In this document: positions 27,661 through 36,576 of the stretch, piece by piece
How the letters are laid out: every line of letters begins with the position of its first letter
Numbering within the stretch: the stretch's first letter is position 1
Source of the DNA: Viridibacillus soli
GTDB lineage: Bacteria; Bacillota; Bacilli; Bacillales_A; Planococcaceae
NCBI RefSeq assembly: GCF_016612995.1
Contig: NZ_JAEOAH010000001.1
Location: 248,001-312,000, forward strand
Length of the DNA stretch: 64,000 bases
Direction of reading: 5' to 3'
Program-made: the position numbers and the translations under genes
Notes under the pieces: model-generated
The model's input: only the letters and a program-made list of their open reading frames with translations
Database searches by the model: none
Told to the model about the DNA's origin: nothing

Positions 27661-27753
27661 TTACAATTGAAGAAAAAGCATAAACCTACTCTGTATTATT
27701 AAAGACAAGTAATTATACTTGAGATTGATTGACTCATGGCTTATTTCTAAAAT

Positions 27754-27803
27754 AAACATACTAAATCCCCATCTGAATGTACAGATGGGGATTTAGTATG
27801 TTT
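27754..27803. terminator. Perfect 22-bp inverted repeat, bidirectional terminator
   Basis: Two exact 22-bp arms (27754-27775 and 27782-27803) around a six-base loop, centre ATCCCCATCTG/CAGATGGGGAT, ending TTTT on the plus strand. It lies between converging genes. Confidence 0.8.
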
Positions 27804-27912
27804 TAGGTATCTTTTTTAAGACACGACAAGTTATTGTTGAGTAGCCAACTAAGGTCTTTACTATTCAAGTAAATTGTTTAATAGAATATGATTGGTTACA
27901 ATGTGGTGACTG

Positions 27913-30225
27913 TTACAATTGCCTTTTTGGTGTATAGATGGTTTTACTATTTCCATCAATAATTAACAATGATTTCTCTGGTATTGTCTCGCCTTGAACG
28001 ATAAATTCATCTTCTGAAAAATTTGCTATTACACTCAATGTTTCACCATAATTAGTCATTTGAATTAGTCTATCATCTGATAAAATTTTAAAATCTGTCA
28101 TTTCTTCCTTTATAGCTTTTTTGCTAAAATTTGACCATACCTTAGAATGGTTTATTATTGTTTCTTTGTGCTTTTCCCACTCGTGTTTATCTATATGATA
28201 TAAAGGCGGTACATTGTAAAGTATTTCATACAACATTCTATTTGTTATTTCATCTTCTATTTTCAGAGTTCCCCATCCCCACCAATAAGTCGTGATTACT
28301 GAATCATTGTAAACCAGTTTATACAATGGGATGGTGTAGTTTGAATCTAAAAATAGCTTCTTGTACTTATCCTTTACAGGGATTTGTTTAGAAAACAGCT
28401 CGGGAACTCCGCCAGTACTCGAATAGTATCTTCCTACATAATAATTACTCTCTTTATTTTTGCCCATATCCTCATCCATCCAGGAAAACGATGGCGTTTC
28501 TATTCCATGTGCAAAAGCAATCGTTTTGTTAGCAAAATCATTTCCGCCTTCAGTTCCAACTACCATACCCCATTCTTTTTGCAGATACTCCATTCTTTTA
28601 ATTCTAGCTAAGGTATCTTCCTCTTCAGTAGTAACATGTTCTGGTGAATAGTCATCAAAGATTTCCCCAGTGCCATCTGTATCTAAAAACCATGAGTTAA
28701 ATGTTACACCAGTATTTAAAATCGAAGTTACTCTTTCTTTTACACTAGGCATAGCTAGCGTCGGATTTAACTTTCTACCTAAACCTTGGAATCCTTCGAT
28801 TTTACTTCCATCTTTATTAGTTACAGTTGCATGCTCAAAAAGTGAAGTATCCTTAAACTTAGCTGTTTCCCACTGCTCTTTACCTGGTTCATGTATTGAA
28901 TGATACGAATCATAGGTACCTATTAGATATCCCAGATTTTCTGCTTCTTTTACTAACTCTGGTTTAATGAATCCTTCTTGCCAGTCATCCAAACCAATCC
29001 ACATATTTTCTAACCCCGATTGCTTCATATCCATTATCACATCTACAGTATTTGCGTCTGCCCACCGCTCTATTGGGTCAACTACATTACCAAGTATGCT
29101 TTTTAATAACCTCTTATTTAGGTCAATCAATTCCACAGGGTTTAAATTGTCTACTCCCTTACTTAATATCTTTTGAGTTGCTTTATCTGGTTCAGTAAAT
29201 ATTTTTGGATTATAGAATTCTTTTAGCTGCATTACGGCACTTAAGCTTTTTACTAATCTATTTTTATTATATTTATCTACATAATCAAAGGTATTTAAAT
29301 CATCATAGACGGATGCAAGTTCTGATCCATCTTCAATTTTAGTTATTAATAACTCTTGGATCCATAATTGCAGTTTTTCAGGGAAACTGCCTCTCAGTTT
29401 TGCCCATTTTATATTTTCCTCTGAAATCACAGTTCTGTCCCAAAAATAAGCATGAGGTGCACCGTAAAGTTTTTCGATATTACTATTTTCTTCAGCCTTC
29501 TCCTTCATGGATTTGAAGTCACCTTGTTCAACCAAATAATTTTTATAAGTTTTTGCAACATGTACTGAATTTTTTTTTGTTAAATATATTCTAAAGCCAT
29601 ATTCCTTCTGTTTATTAATAGATGGAAACTCATGATTAAAAGTAAACTCAATATCTTTTTTTGTATTGAAAGCAATTTCATTATTATAAGGATTTTTAAT
29701 AATATATACTAACGAATACTCACTTTTATCAACTGCAAAAAACTGCATGGAGAAAGCCTCAATCACCTTCATTTTTTCTTCGCTTAAATAATCTTTCCAG
29801 ATAGAATCATCACTTGGAATATACTTCCCTTGATTTAATGGGAGCATATATCCATCGCCCTTCACGTTCGGCCATGAAAACATATTTTCGTTATCTTTGT
29901 TGGATTTAATGGTTACATCTACATACTTATCTGTTTTTTCGATATCCACATCGATTTCTTTCTCTAAATAGGTCCAGCTAATGTTATCTCCACTGTCTTT
30001 TAAATTTGAAACTTCCATTTTCTCCAGTGGTTCCGATGCTCTTTCAGTAATTCCATTAGACTCCACCTTAAGCGCTAATGTTTCTGGATCCACACTAAAT
30101 TTAAAATCTAAATTATCTATTTTTGAATCGACCTCTTTGTTTGGATTGTTTTTGTCGTTCACACATCCCGTAAGAACACTAGTTACAATTGTTGCAATTA
30201 ACACGATTGATATTATTTTTTTCAT
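27913..30225 (-). CDS. Lipoprotein glycoside hydrolase related to GH129/GH101
   Basis: A 770-residue surface glycosidase. The signal peptide ends in lipobox LTGC, so C21 should be lipidated. A beta-rich N-terminal domain (about 40-240) precedes a TIM-barrel region of the GH101-related (GH129, alpha-N-acetylgalactosaminidase) type: SGLENMWIGLDDWQEGF (404-420), LGYLIGTYDSYHS, FNSWFLDTDGTGEIFDDYSPEH (509-530) and GMVVGTEGGNDF (553-564). By analogy D515 is the likely nucleophile and E559 the acid/base; this is inferred. The C-terminus is a beta domain. It is the third gene of a response regulator-histidine kinase-hydrolase operon, 36 bases after the kinase, which suggests substrate-triggered expression. 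A decayed second copy of part of this gene lies at 33395-33545. Confidence 0.8.
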   Translation of the reverse strand: MKKIISIVLIATIVTSVLTGCVNDKNNPNKEVDSKIDNLDFKFSVDPETLALKVESNGITERASEPLEKMEVSNLKDSGDNISWTYLEKEIDVDIEKTDKYVDVTIKSNKDNENMFSWPNVKGDGYMLPLNQGKYIPSDDSIWKDYLSEEKMKVIEAFSMQFFAVDKSEYSLVYIIKNPYNNEIAFNTKKDIEFTFNHEFPSINKQKEYGFRIYLTKKNSVHVAKTYKNYLVEQGDFKSMKEKAEENSNIEKLYGAPHAYFWDRTVISEENIKWAKLRGSFPEKLQLWIQELLITKIEDGSELASVYDDLNTFDYVDKYNKNRLVKSLSAVMQLKEFYNPKIFTEPDKATQKILSKGVDNLNPVELIDLNKRLLKSILGNVVDPIERWADANTVDVIMDMKQSGLENMWIGLDDWQEGFIKPELVKEAENLGYLIGTYDSYHSIHEPGKEQWETAKFKDTSLFEHATVTNKDGSKIEGFQGLGRKLNPTLAMPSVKERVTSILNTGVTFNSWFLDTDGTGEIFDDYSPEHVTTEEEDTLARIKRMEYLQKEWGMVVGTEGGNDFANKTIAFAHGIETPSFSWMDEDMGKNKESNYYVGRYYSSTGGVPELFSKQIPVKDKYKKLFLDSNYTIPLYKLVYNDSVITTYWWGWGTLKIEDEITNRMLYEILYNVPPLYHIDKHEWEKHKETIINHSKVWSNFSKKAIKEEMTDFKILSDDRLIQMTNYGETLSVIANFSEDEFIVQGETIPEKSLLIIDGNSKTIYTPKRQL

Positions 30226-30261
30226 GTATCACACCTCCATAACTAGACTAACTCGGGTGTG

Positions 30262-31629
30262 TTACGCGAATGTGACAAAAAACTCTAACCTATTATTTTT
30301 TAATTCAAACCCAAAATCCAAATGATGATTTTCCAAAATAGTCTTGATAATAGGTAAGCCCAAACCTGTTCCAGAAAGCTCCTTACTTCTTGATTTTTCT
30401 AATACATAAAAAGGTCTCCATATATTTTCTAAATCACTTTCTTCAATTTCACCAACCCCGTTAGCAACGGTAAGCTTTACAATATTATTTTTTTTCGTTA
30501 AAGCAATATCTATATTTTTGTCATTGGTATACTTAATGGCATTGGTAATTAGATTATCGAGTACAACATCTATTCCATCTTTTTCTGCATGAATAATATA
30601 TTCCTTACCCGCATCAAAATTCAATAATAAATTAACATGGTTTTCCTGCAATATTAGCGTGTATTTCCCTGTAATATCAGCAAGCCTTTTGCCTAAATCA
30701 AAAGTGGATTTGTTTAAAGAGTTGCTTTCTAATTGTGTCCAAAACAAAAGCTTCTCTATTAATGCGTTCATTTTTTCAATCTGTTCTTCAATTGTATATC
30801 TATATGTGCCATCATCTAAGCCGTCCGATATTCCTTGTTCATATATTTTCACTAATGATAATGGCGTTTTTAACTCATGGGAGATATCTGACATTAAATC
30901 TTTCAAACGTTTATTTTGACTATTGATTTCATCATGTGCTTTTTCTAGGTTTTCACTCATAATGTTTATGCTCTTGGCAAGCTCCCCTACCTCATCATTG
31001 GTTTTAATCTCTTCTTTCCTAAAATTTAAATTAGCTATATCTTGAGACAAAGTTTTCAAAGATTCTAATGGTCTTGTAATTTTTTTCGATATAACCACCA
31101 CTAAAAAAACAATTAAAATGACTGAAATGGTCATCAAAAGTATATTAAATCTATTCATTATGACGATCGCTTCTTCCATATGTGGTAATGGCAAACCTAT
31201 GGCAATAATATTATTATCTATTTTTATAAATTTAGTCAAAACTTTATATTTACTTACCCCTTGGTCGTATATCTTATTAACGCTTCTCTCCTGCAACGTA
31301 TTTAACGAATTCTCAGTAATCCAAAATTTGTTTAGCTTTATTTTTTTTCTGTCAAATTCGGATATTATTCTTTCGTTAATTTGATTCAAATTTCCACTTG
31401 TGTCTGAATACACAATCGTTACGGCGTATTTCTCTTCTATCTCTTTCAAATCGCTTAAAAGATTCTTTTTAGGTACGCTGAGTATATCGCTAGCTACTTT
31501 ATCTAAAATCTTTCTTTGCTCATAAATGTAATATCTGTCCACTAAGAAGATATTCACAATTATTGAGAAGATAAAAATACAAATGACAACGGATGATATG
31601 CCAATTGAAAACTTACTCCTGATTTTAAT
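30262..31629 (-). CDS. Sensor histidine kinase (VanS/EnvZ-like)
   Basis: A 455-residue kinase. TM1 is about 10-31 and TM2 about 163-181, giving an extracellular sensor domain of roughly 130 residues. HAMP, then the H-box SDISHELKTPLSL with the phospho-acceptor at H251, the N-box DNLITNAIKYTND, and the G boxes in ENIWRPFYVLEKSRSKELSGTGLGLPI. No ATG is usable: an ATT at 31629, with GGAGG nine bases upstream and overlapping the TAA of the response regulator by one base, gives MKIRSKFSIG; the alternative TTG at 31656 has a badly placed site. It controls, by position, the GH129-like lipoprotein gene downstream. Confidence 0.88.
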   Translation of the reverse strand: MKIRSKFSIGISSVVICIFIFSIIVNIFLVDRYYIYEQRKILDKVASDILSVPKKNLLSDLKEIEEKYAVTIVYSDTSGNLNQINERIISEFDRKKIKLNKFWITENSLNTLQERSVNKIYDQGVSKYKVLTKFIKIDNNIIAIGLPLPHMEEAIVIMNRFNILLMTISVILIVFLVVVISKKITRPLESLKTLSQDIANLNFRKEEIKTNDEVGELAKSINIMSENLEKAHDEINSQNKRLKDLMSDISHELKTPLSLVKIYEQGISDGLDDGTYRYTIEEQIEKMNALIEKLLFWTQLESNSLNKSTFDLGKRLADITGKYTLILQENHVNLLLNFDAGKEYIIHAEKDGIDVVLDNLITNAIKYTNDKNIDIALTKKNNIVKLTVANGVGEIEESDLENIWRPFYVLEKSRSKELSGTGLGLPIIKTILENHHLDFGFELKNNRLEFFVTFA

Positions 31630-32272
31630 CTTCCTCCACCTCCAGGCAATACCCAATGCCTCTATAGGTTTTTATCATATCATCACCAATTTTGGTTCTT
31701 AATCTTCGGATGTGAGTATCTACAGTTCTATGATCCCCTTCATAATCCATGCCCCAAACTAAATTAATAAGCTTATCCCTCGATAAAATAACACCTCTAT
31801 TTTTAATGAAGAAAAGCAGCAATTCATATTCTATCTTTGTAAGTTGTATCGGTTCTTTGTGCTTATATGCTTTTTTTTCATTCTCTTTAATCATAATATC
31901 TCTCACCTTAATTTCTTCACTTAAATTCATTAGCTTTTTAACTCTTAGGATTAATACCCTTGGATCAAATGGCTTCTTTATATATTCATCTGCTCCATTA
32001 TGTAAGGCCTTTATTTCATCTTCATTTTGACCTTTTGCTGTTAATATTAGAACTTTGGTTTGACTGTTTTCTTTTATATATTTACATACTTCTATTCCAT
32101 CAACTTTTGGCATCATCCAATCTAAAATTGCTAATTCAATCTTAGTTGTTTCAAATATACTCAATGCTTCCTGTCCATCTTTAGCCTCTAGAATATGAAA
32201 GCCTTCCTCTTTTAAATAGACTGAAAGTATTTTAACCATGTGTGGTTCATCATCTGCGATTAGAATATTCAT
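31625..32272 (-). CDS. OmpR/PhoB-family response regulator
   Basis: A 215-residue regulator. Receiver domain with the acidic pair D7/D8 (IADDEP), phospho-acceptor D51 (LAILDWMMP), LTAK and the KKPFDP lysine; winged-helix DNA-binding domain with LTKIEYELLLFFIKNRGVILSRDKLINLVWG and the recognition region HRTVDTHIRRLRTKI. First gene of the regulator-kinase-glycosidase operon, with its stop codon overlapping the kinase start. The ATG at 32272 has GGGAGAA upstream. The extracellular glycosidase in the same operon is the best guess for its target. Confidence 0.92.
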   Translation of the reverse strand: MNILIADDEPHMVKILSVYLKEEGFHILEAKDGQEALSIFETTKIELAILDWMMPKVDGIEVCKYIKENSQTKVLILTAKGQNEDEIKALHNGADEYIKKPFDPRVLILRVKKLMNLSEEIKVRDIMIKENEKKAYKHKEPIQLTKIEYELLLFFIKNRGVILSRDKLINLVWGMDYEGDHRTVDTHIRRLRTKIGDDMIKTYRGIGYCLEVEED

Positions 32273-32346
32273 TTCCTGTTCTCCCTTCCGATTAATATAC
32301 TTGCTGAGCAGAATCCTTAGTTTCCGGAGAATTTTTAGATATATAG

Positions 32347-32400
32347 ATAAGCGCCAAATGATACCCCCGCGAATAGTTGGGCATTATTTGACGCTTACCT
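32347..32400 (-). terminator. Possible terminator after the phosphoesterase gene
   Basis: TAAGCGCCAAATGATACCC faces GGGCATTATTTGACGCTTA, a long stem with few mismatches. The T-run on the minus strand is poor, so efficiency is uncertain. Confidence 0.5.
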
Positions 32401-32443
32401 TTTAAAAGTCATTTTTACTACAAACGCATCTTATTTTGGGTAA

Positions 32444-33280
32444 TCATAGAGTTATATTAAACACCGATATTTCTGAAGGGTTCAAAAACCGAATAGGTAT
32501 CCTCGTAGTACCTATTCCGCTATTTACGTAAAGATACTTGTGTATGCCAAGCTGATATAGTCCTTTGGTGTATTTCTTTGCTAGTGGAGGCGTAATTAGA
32601 GGGCCAATGAATGGTACATCGACCTGCCCTCCATGACTATGCCCAGCAAGCGCCAAATCAATATTGTCATACCCTACTTCTTCCACAAGGTCCGGCTGGT
32701 GTAATATAAGAAGATTAGTTCCTTGACTATCAACACCTGAATACGCTTTTTGAACGTCTGGATTTCCGAGCATCGCGTCATCCAACCCTATAATATTTAC
32801 TACTTTTCCATTTTCAAGCTCTATTTTGCTGCTATCGTTTGTAAGTAGCTTAAATTTTGATTCTCTCATAATATCTTCATAAAACCTTACTCCACCGCCT
32901 CCGCGGTCATGATTTCCCCAAACTGCATAATTTCCATATCTACTACTTAGTTTACCCAATATCTCACTAATTTTCGACCTATCCTCGAACTGCGATGGTA
33001 CATCCATAAGATCTCCCGTAAAAGCTATTACATCAGGTTCAAGTCCATTGATTCTGTCTACAAGTTTCCCCAGCTGCTCTAGTGAATAATTTGGACCTAA
33101 ATGGACATCTGAAAATTGTACTACCCTTATAGTATCCTCTCCTCCCACTATAAGCTCAAGATCATATTCCTTTGTAATAAGACGGTTCGGCTCTATTTTA
33201 AATGAATAAGTAACTATTCCCGCTACTGCTATGTTTAAGACAATCAGGCTTTTAATAATTCTAAAAATTAATCTCTTCAT
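32444..33280 (-). CDS. Membrane-anchored metallophosphoesterase, YkuE-like
   Basis: A 278-residue calcineurin-fold phosphoesterase with one N-terminal membrane anchor (about 8-27). The metal ligands are visible: QFSDVHLGP (D, H), AFTGDLMD (D), WGNHDRGGGG (N, H), LILHQPD (H) and ALAGHSHGGQV (H, H). The family includes Bacillus YkuE and UDP-2,3-diacylglucosamine-hydrolase-like enzymes; the substrate here is unknown and likely external or membrane-associated. It starts at the ATG at 33280 and stands alone between the two-component operon and the decayed duplicate of that operon. Confidence 0.88.
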   Translation of the reverse strand: MKRLIFRIIKSLIVLNIAVAGIVTYSFKIEPNRLITKEYDLELIVGGEDTIRVVQFSDVHLGPNYSLEQLGKLVDRINGLEPDVIAFTGDLMDVPSQFEDRSKISEILGKLSSRYGNYAVWGNHDRGGGGVRFYEDIMRESKFKLLTNDSSKIELENGKVVNIIGLDDAMLGNPDVQKAYSGVDSQGTNLLILHQPDLVEEVGYDNIDLALAGHSHGGQVDVPFIGPLITPPLAKKYTKGLYQLGIHKYLYVNSGIGTTRIPIRFLNPSEISVFNITL

Positions 33281-33394
33281 TTTCCCACTACCATTCTAAC
33301 GTAAATTATTAACATCTATCTAAGGTCTATTACATAAAATATTTCATAGTCATTTGTGTCACAAGCCGCACAAAGCAGCCAGAGCAGGTTTTCA

Positions 33395-33545
33395 TGAATA
33401 TAGAATTCTTTCAGTTGCATTGCAGTACCAAGCTTTTTACTATCCTGTTTTCAGTGGACTTATTTACATAGACAAAGTCATTATGATTTTCATCAGCAGA
33501 CGCAAGGTCTGTCCCACTTTCAAATTTAACAGTTCTTGAATCCCA
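33395..33545 (-). pseudogene. Decayed fragment of a second GH129-like lipoprotein gene
   Basis: The minus strand carries FESGTDLASADENHNDFVYVNKS and NRIVKSL with IQELL before it. This matches residues about 290-330 of the intact lipoprotein (IEDGSELASVYDDLNTFDYV, NRLVKSL) but is broken by frameshifts and stops. The intact gene's start region (RBS-like ACCTCAT complement) is joined directly to codon about 288, so an internal deletion has removed the N-terminal part; the rest of the gene is gone. Confidence 0.8.
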
Positions 33546-33551
33546 ATAACC

Positions 33552-33745
33552 TCATGAATTAGACTAAACCAGATGTGTTACGTGAATGTTACAAAGAAAC
33601 TCTAAGCTATTGTTTTTTTATTCAAACCTATTATCCAAATTACGCTAGGCAATAGTTAAGCCCCCATCTTAGTTCCTTACTTCTTAATTTTTCTAATACA
33701 AAAAAGCTTCCTATGTTCTCTAAATCACTTTCGTCAATTTCGTTG
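33552..33745 (-). pseudogene. Decayed C-terminal fragment of a second sensor kinase gene
   Basis: EIDESDLENIGSFFVLEKLRSKEL matches the intact kinase's EIEESDLENIWRPFYVLEKSRSKEL. The last 60 codons and the intergenic bases after the stop codon (compare 30239-30300) can still be aligned, but the G-box is frameshifted. Together with the fragment at 33395-33545 it keeps the kinase-glycosidase order. Confidence 0.8.
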
Positions 33746-33755
33746 GTGAATGAAA

Positions 33756-33789
33756 TAAAAAAAGCGATACTTCTTAGAGAAGTATCGCA
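33756..33789 (-). terminator. Terminator of argF
   Basis: GCGATACTTCT and AGAAGTATCGC with a three-base loop and seven Ts on the minus strand. Confidence 0.88.
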
Positions 33790-33877
33790 TCCGTTATTAC
33801 AAAAAGGTAGATAGAGAATAAGTTTCCTCATTTATCTATCCTTCTCTTTTGTCTCATATCATGTGCATAATGAATAC

Positions 33878-34843
33878 TTATCCTAAAATTGAAGCTAACA
33901 CAGCTTTTTGAGCGTGTAGACGATTTTCCGCTTGCTCAAAGATAAATGAATTTGGTCCATCGATTACAGATGTTGCTACCTCTTCTTCGCGGTGTGCCGG
34001 CAAGCAGTGTAGGAACATATAGTCCGCTTTAGCGTTCGCTACTAATGCATCATTAATTTGATAATCTTTAAAATCTGCTAAACGTTTCGCAGATTCTTCT
34101 TCTTGACCCATTGAAGTCCATACATCGGTATAGATAACATCCGCATTTTTTGCTGCTTCTGTTGGATCGTATGTAAACGATACAGTACTACCATTAACCG
34201 CTGCAATTCCAGCTGCTTTTTTCATCACTGCTTCACTTGGTTCATACCCTTTAGGTGCTGCAACAACAACATCCATCCCAACATGTGCAGCCGCTACTAC
34301 TAACGAATGTGCCACGTTATTGCCATCACCGACATACGCAAGTTTCAAGCCCTTGACAAGGCCTTTTTCTTCCGCAACTGTTTCTAGGTCAGCCAATGCT
34401 TGACATGGGTGTGCAAGGTCCGTTAAGCCGTTTATAACCGGAATCGATGCATGCTCTGCTAATTCTTTCACCATCTCATGTGAATTAGCACGAATCATAA
34501 TACCATCTAAATAACCTGATAATACATGTGCAGTATCATGGACAGATTCACCACGTCCGATTTGTAAGTCACGTGCATGCATGAACATCCCTTTACCACC
34601 TAGTTGGTTCATACCGACTTCAAATGAAATACGAGTACGTGTTGAATGCTTCTCGAAAATCATGCCCAGCGTTTTACCTTCTAATAATGGTGGACATTTA
34701 CCTTCTTTTGTAATGATTTTCAACTGAATCGCAAGATCTAATAAACCTTGAATTTCCTCACTTGTATAATCTATAAGAGAAATTAAATCTTTGTCTTTCA
34801 AACTATCCACTAACTTTAATTGTACTAATTCTAAAAGTTTCAT
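33878..34843 (-). CDS. argF: Ornithine carbamoyltransferase
   Basis: A 321-residue anabolic-type OTCase, which makes citrulline from ornithine and carbamoyl phosphate in arginine synthesis. The carbamoyl-phosphate site STRTR ([15 protein letters not shown]), [11 protein letters not shown] and [10 protein letters not shown] are all present, as is the SMG loop ([11 protein letters not shown]) that binds ornithine. Length is normal for the family plus a short N-terminal extension ([14 protein letters not shown]). It stands alone, with no other arg gene beside it; its terminator lies at 33756-33789. The GGGAGAG site supports the ATG at 34843. Confidence 0.94.
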   Translation of the reverse strand: MKLLELVQLKLVDSLKDKDLISLIDYTSEEIQGLLDLAIQLKIITKEGKCPPLLEGKTLGMIFEKHSTRTRISFEVGMNQLGGKGMFMHARDLQIGRGESVHDTAHVLSGYLDGIMIRANSHEMVKELAEHASIPVINGLTDLAHPCQALADLETVAEEKGLVKGLKLAYVGDGNNVAHSLVVAAAHVGMDVVVAAPKGYEPSEAVMKKAAGIAAVNGSTVSFTYDPTEAAKNADVIYTDVWTSMGQEEESAKRLADFKDYQINDALVANAKADYMFLHCLPAHREEEVATSVIDGPNSFIFEQAENRLHAQKAVLASILG

Positions 34844-34927
34844 ATGATCTCTCCCAATACTTTTTATTGTTAATGCCCATTATACATATGCATAAATATT
34901 AAATCAATTGTATTTTTATGTTTTTTC

Positions 34928-34965
34928 CAAAAAAACAAACTCCTTTACTCGTATGAGCAAAGGAG
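34928..34965 (-). terminator. Terminator behind the duplicated aminopeptidase 3' end
   Basis: CTCCTTTACTC (34940-34950) and GAGCAAAGGAG (34955-34965) with a T-rich run on the minus strand. It lies 14 bases after the stop codon preserved in the 108-bp repeat, and so looks like the original terminator of the M42 aminopeptidase gene. Confidence 0.8.
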
Positions 34966-34978
34966 CTTCGATTAATCG

Positions 34979-35086
34979 TTATTCAAAAATAATTTTATTC
35001 ACTGTTTCACGGTCTAATTTCTTAATCACTTCAATGATTAATTTGACTGTGTTTTCAAAGTCATCACGATGCAATATCCCTGCATT
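34979..35086 (-). repeat. Left copy of 108-bp direct repeat (3' end of the M42 aminopeptidase gene)
   Basis: Matches 37852-37959 over 108 bases with three substitutions by my count, including the TAA stop. The reading frame ([21 protein letters not shown]) is intact here but has no 5' part. Confidence 0.92.
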
Positions 35087-35442
35087 ACATTCACAGAAAT
35101 ATTTATTTACACTGTATAAATGAAGGGTTTGACTGTATTAGAGTCATAGAACAAATTCAGAACTTAGTTATTAACTATCTTATTACTTCAAACATTTCTA
35201 TAGTTAAATGTAAAGTTATTGAATACTTAGAAATTCAACCCCAAGTTACGGTGATGAACCCTTTTATTTAACTTTGTATTATTATATTTCTCTTTATAAA
35301 TGAATAAAAGAAACTTAGAATACACACTAAAAATTGATTAACAAATTCAGTATTAGTGAATATTACTTATATTAATAACACTTTAGTTCTGCATTTAAAT
35401 TATTATTGAACTAACGCCCCTGTTAGTTCAATAATAATTTGA
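35087..35442. other. AT-rich spacer at the left edge of the satA islet
   Basis: About 350 bases with no gene, apart from the terminator at 35397-35440. Confidence 0.6.
35397..35440 (-). terminator. Terminator of the phosphotransferase gene
   Basis: Arms ATTATTGAACTAAC and GTTAGTTCAATAAT are exact complements around a six-base loop. The A/T-rich flanks suit both strands. Confidence 0.8.
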
Positions 35443-36351
35443 CTATAAGGTATTGTTTATTTCTTGACTTAGAAAACGAACCCGCTTGAAATAGTAATCC
35501 CTTTTAACAGAATCATTTATGTACGAAGTGAATAATATCGATAACATTAAAGCAGTATCAAGTCGATAAATTGATTGTATTACTTCATCAGTATTTTCAA
35601 TAATGTCTACATCGTCGTAACCTTTTAGAAATTCTTCCTCGATTAACTCTTTCGATTCAGAAATTCTCATTAACTCCATAATTGGGTTACCAATGTATGC
35701 ATTATCCCAATCTATAATCCCTTTAATAATCCCATTTTCCCTTATTAAATTTGGTGGTCTAACATCAAGGTGGAGTAAGGAGTTCTCTGTTTGTGATGAG
35801 TTCAGAATTGCTTCCATTTCCTCTGAACTAGGAATAATGATACTATTATTTATCAGTTTACTTAGTGAATGAACACGTTCTGTTATTCTGTGTGAAATAA
35901 TATTCGTTAATGTTCGTTCTTTCTGGTCAATAATTGATAAATCATCCAACGGTATTTTATGTATTTTAGATGTGAGTTTTCCAACATCATAGGAAGGTAT
36001 CTCTTTGGCATCTCCCGATACAAAATCAGATACTAAAAAGTTAATTTCTTCACCTAAATAAAGCTTATGAACTTTTGGTACTAGGATATATTTGTGACAA
36101 TGTTCGCAGATAGTTGCTTCTTTTTTCAATGATATCATGCCACTTAAATTTATATCATTCAAGTTTCCTTCTGTTCTCCAAGGAGTTCTAATAGCAAGCA
36201 TTCCTAAGTTTTTTTCTCTAATCAAAAAAACAGCGTTATTAACTCCATTACTTATAAATTTGATTTCTTCAATCTGCCATTCCAGAACGTTGTTTAAAAC
36301 ATTAGCAATGCTGACTCTTAACGTTTCGATTTTTTTATTTGTTAATCTCAT
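35443..36351 (-). CDS. Aminoglycoside/choline kinase-like phosphotransferase
   Basis: A 302-residue protein of the APH/choline kinase fold. The catalytic loop LLHLDVRPPNLI (Brenner motif HxDxxxxN) and the GIIDWDNAYIGNP metal-binding segment are present, with the N-lobe glycine turn SNGVNNAVFLI. Such enzymes phosphorylate small alcohols or antibiotics; the substrate cannot be read from the sequence. It lies in the islet with the streptothricin acetyltransferase, so a resistance role is possible but only by association. The frame starts at an ATG, and a strong terminator follows. Confidence 0.82.
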   Translation of the reverse strand: MRLTNKKIETLRVSIANVLNNVLEWQIEEIKFISNGVNNAVFLIREKNLGMLAIRTPWRTEGNLNDINLSGMISLKKEATICEHCHKYILVPKVHKLYLGEEINFLVSDFVSGDAKEIPSYDVGKLTSKIHKIPLDDLSIIDQKERTLTNIISHRITERVHSLSKLINNSIIIPSSEEMEAILNSSQTENSLLHLDVRPPNLIRENGIIKGIIDWDNAYIGNPIMELMRISESKELIEEEFLKGYDDVDIIENTDEVIQSIYRLDTALMLSILFTSYINDSVKRDYYFKRVRFLSQEINNTL

Positions 36352-36447
36352 AGACCAAACCCCTTTTTAGTCAGACAGTAATCAATATTTCATCTATTAC
36401 CATAACATTCTTATTTAGTAAACTTCCCTGTTAATTGAATAAGAAAA

Positions 36448-36474
36448 AAGAGCCGTCCGAACAGCTCAACAATC
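36448..36474 (-). terminator. Possible terminator after satA
   Basis: GAGC-GT and AC-GCTC stems around TTCGG-like bases, then TTTTTTC on the minus strand, about 105 bases after the satA stop. Confidence 0.5.
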
Positions 36475-36576
36475 TTCCACTAAAGTATCCGTTTGCGACA
36501 TTTCGAGTTTCCATCACTCATTAGCTTATTATCCGTTAAATAGTCCTTCTTTATCCTAATTTCCTCCACTATGAAA

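Noticed and set aside
27754-27803. 22-bp perfect inverted repeat as a regulatory operator or transposon end
   Set aside because: It lies between two converging genes, far from any promoter, so a terminator is the simpler explanation.
33640-33831. A 63-codon minus-strand frame that could be called a gene
   Set aside because: Its C-terminal half is the decayed kinase fragment and its N-terminal half is random sequence through the argF terminator.
34979-35086. Possible CRISPR-like or terminal repeat of a transposon
   Set aside because: There are only two copies, 2.8 kb apart, and both encode the end of the M42 aminopeptidase.
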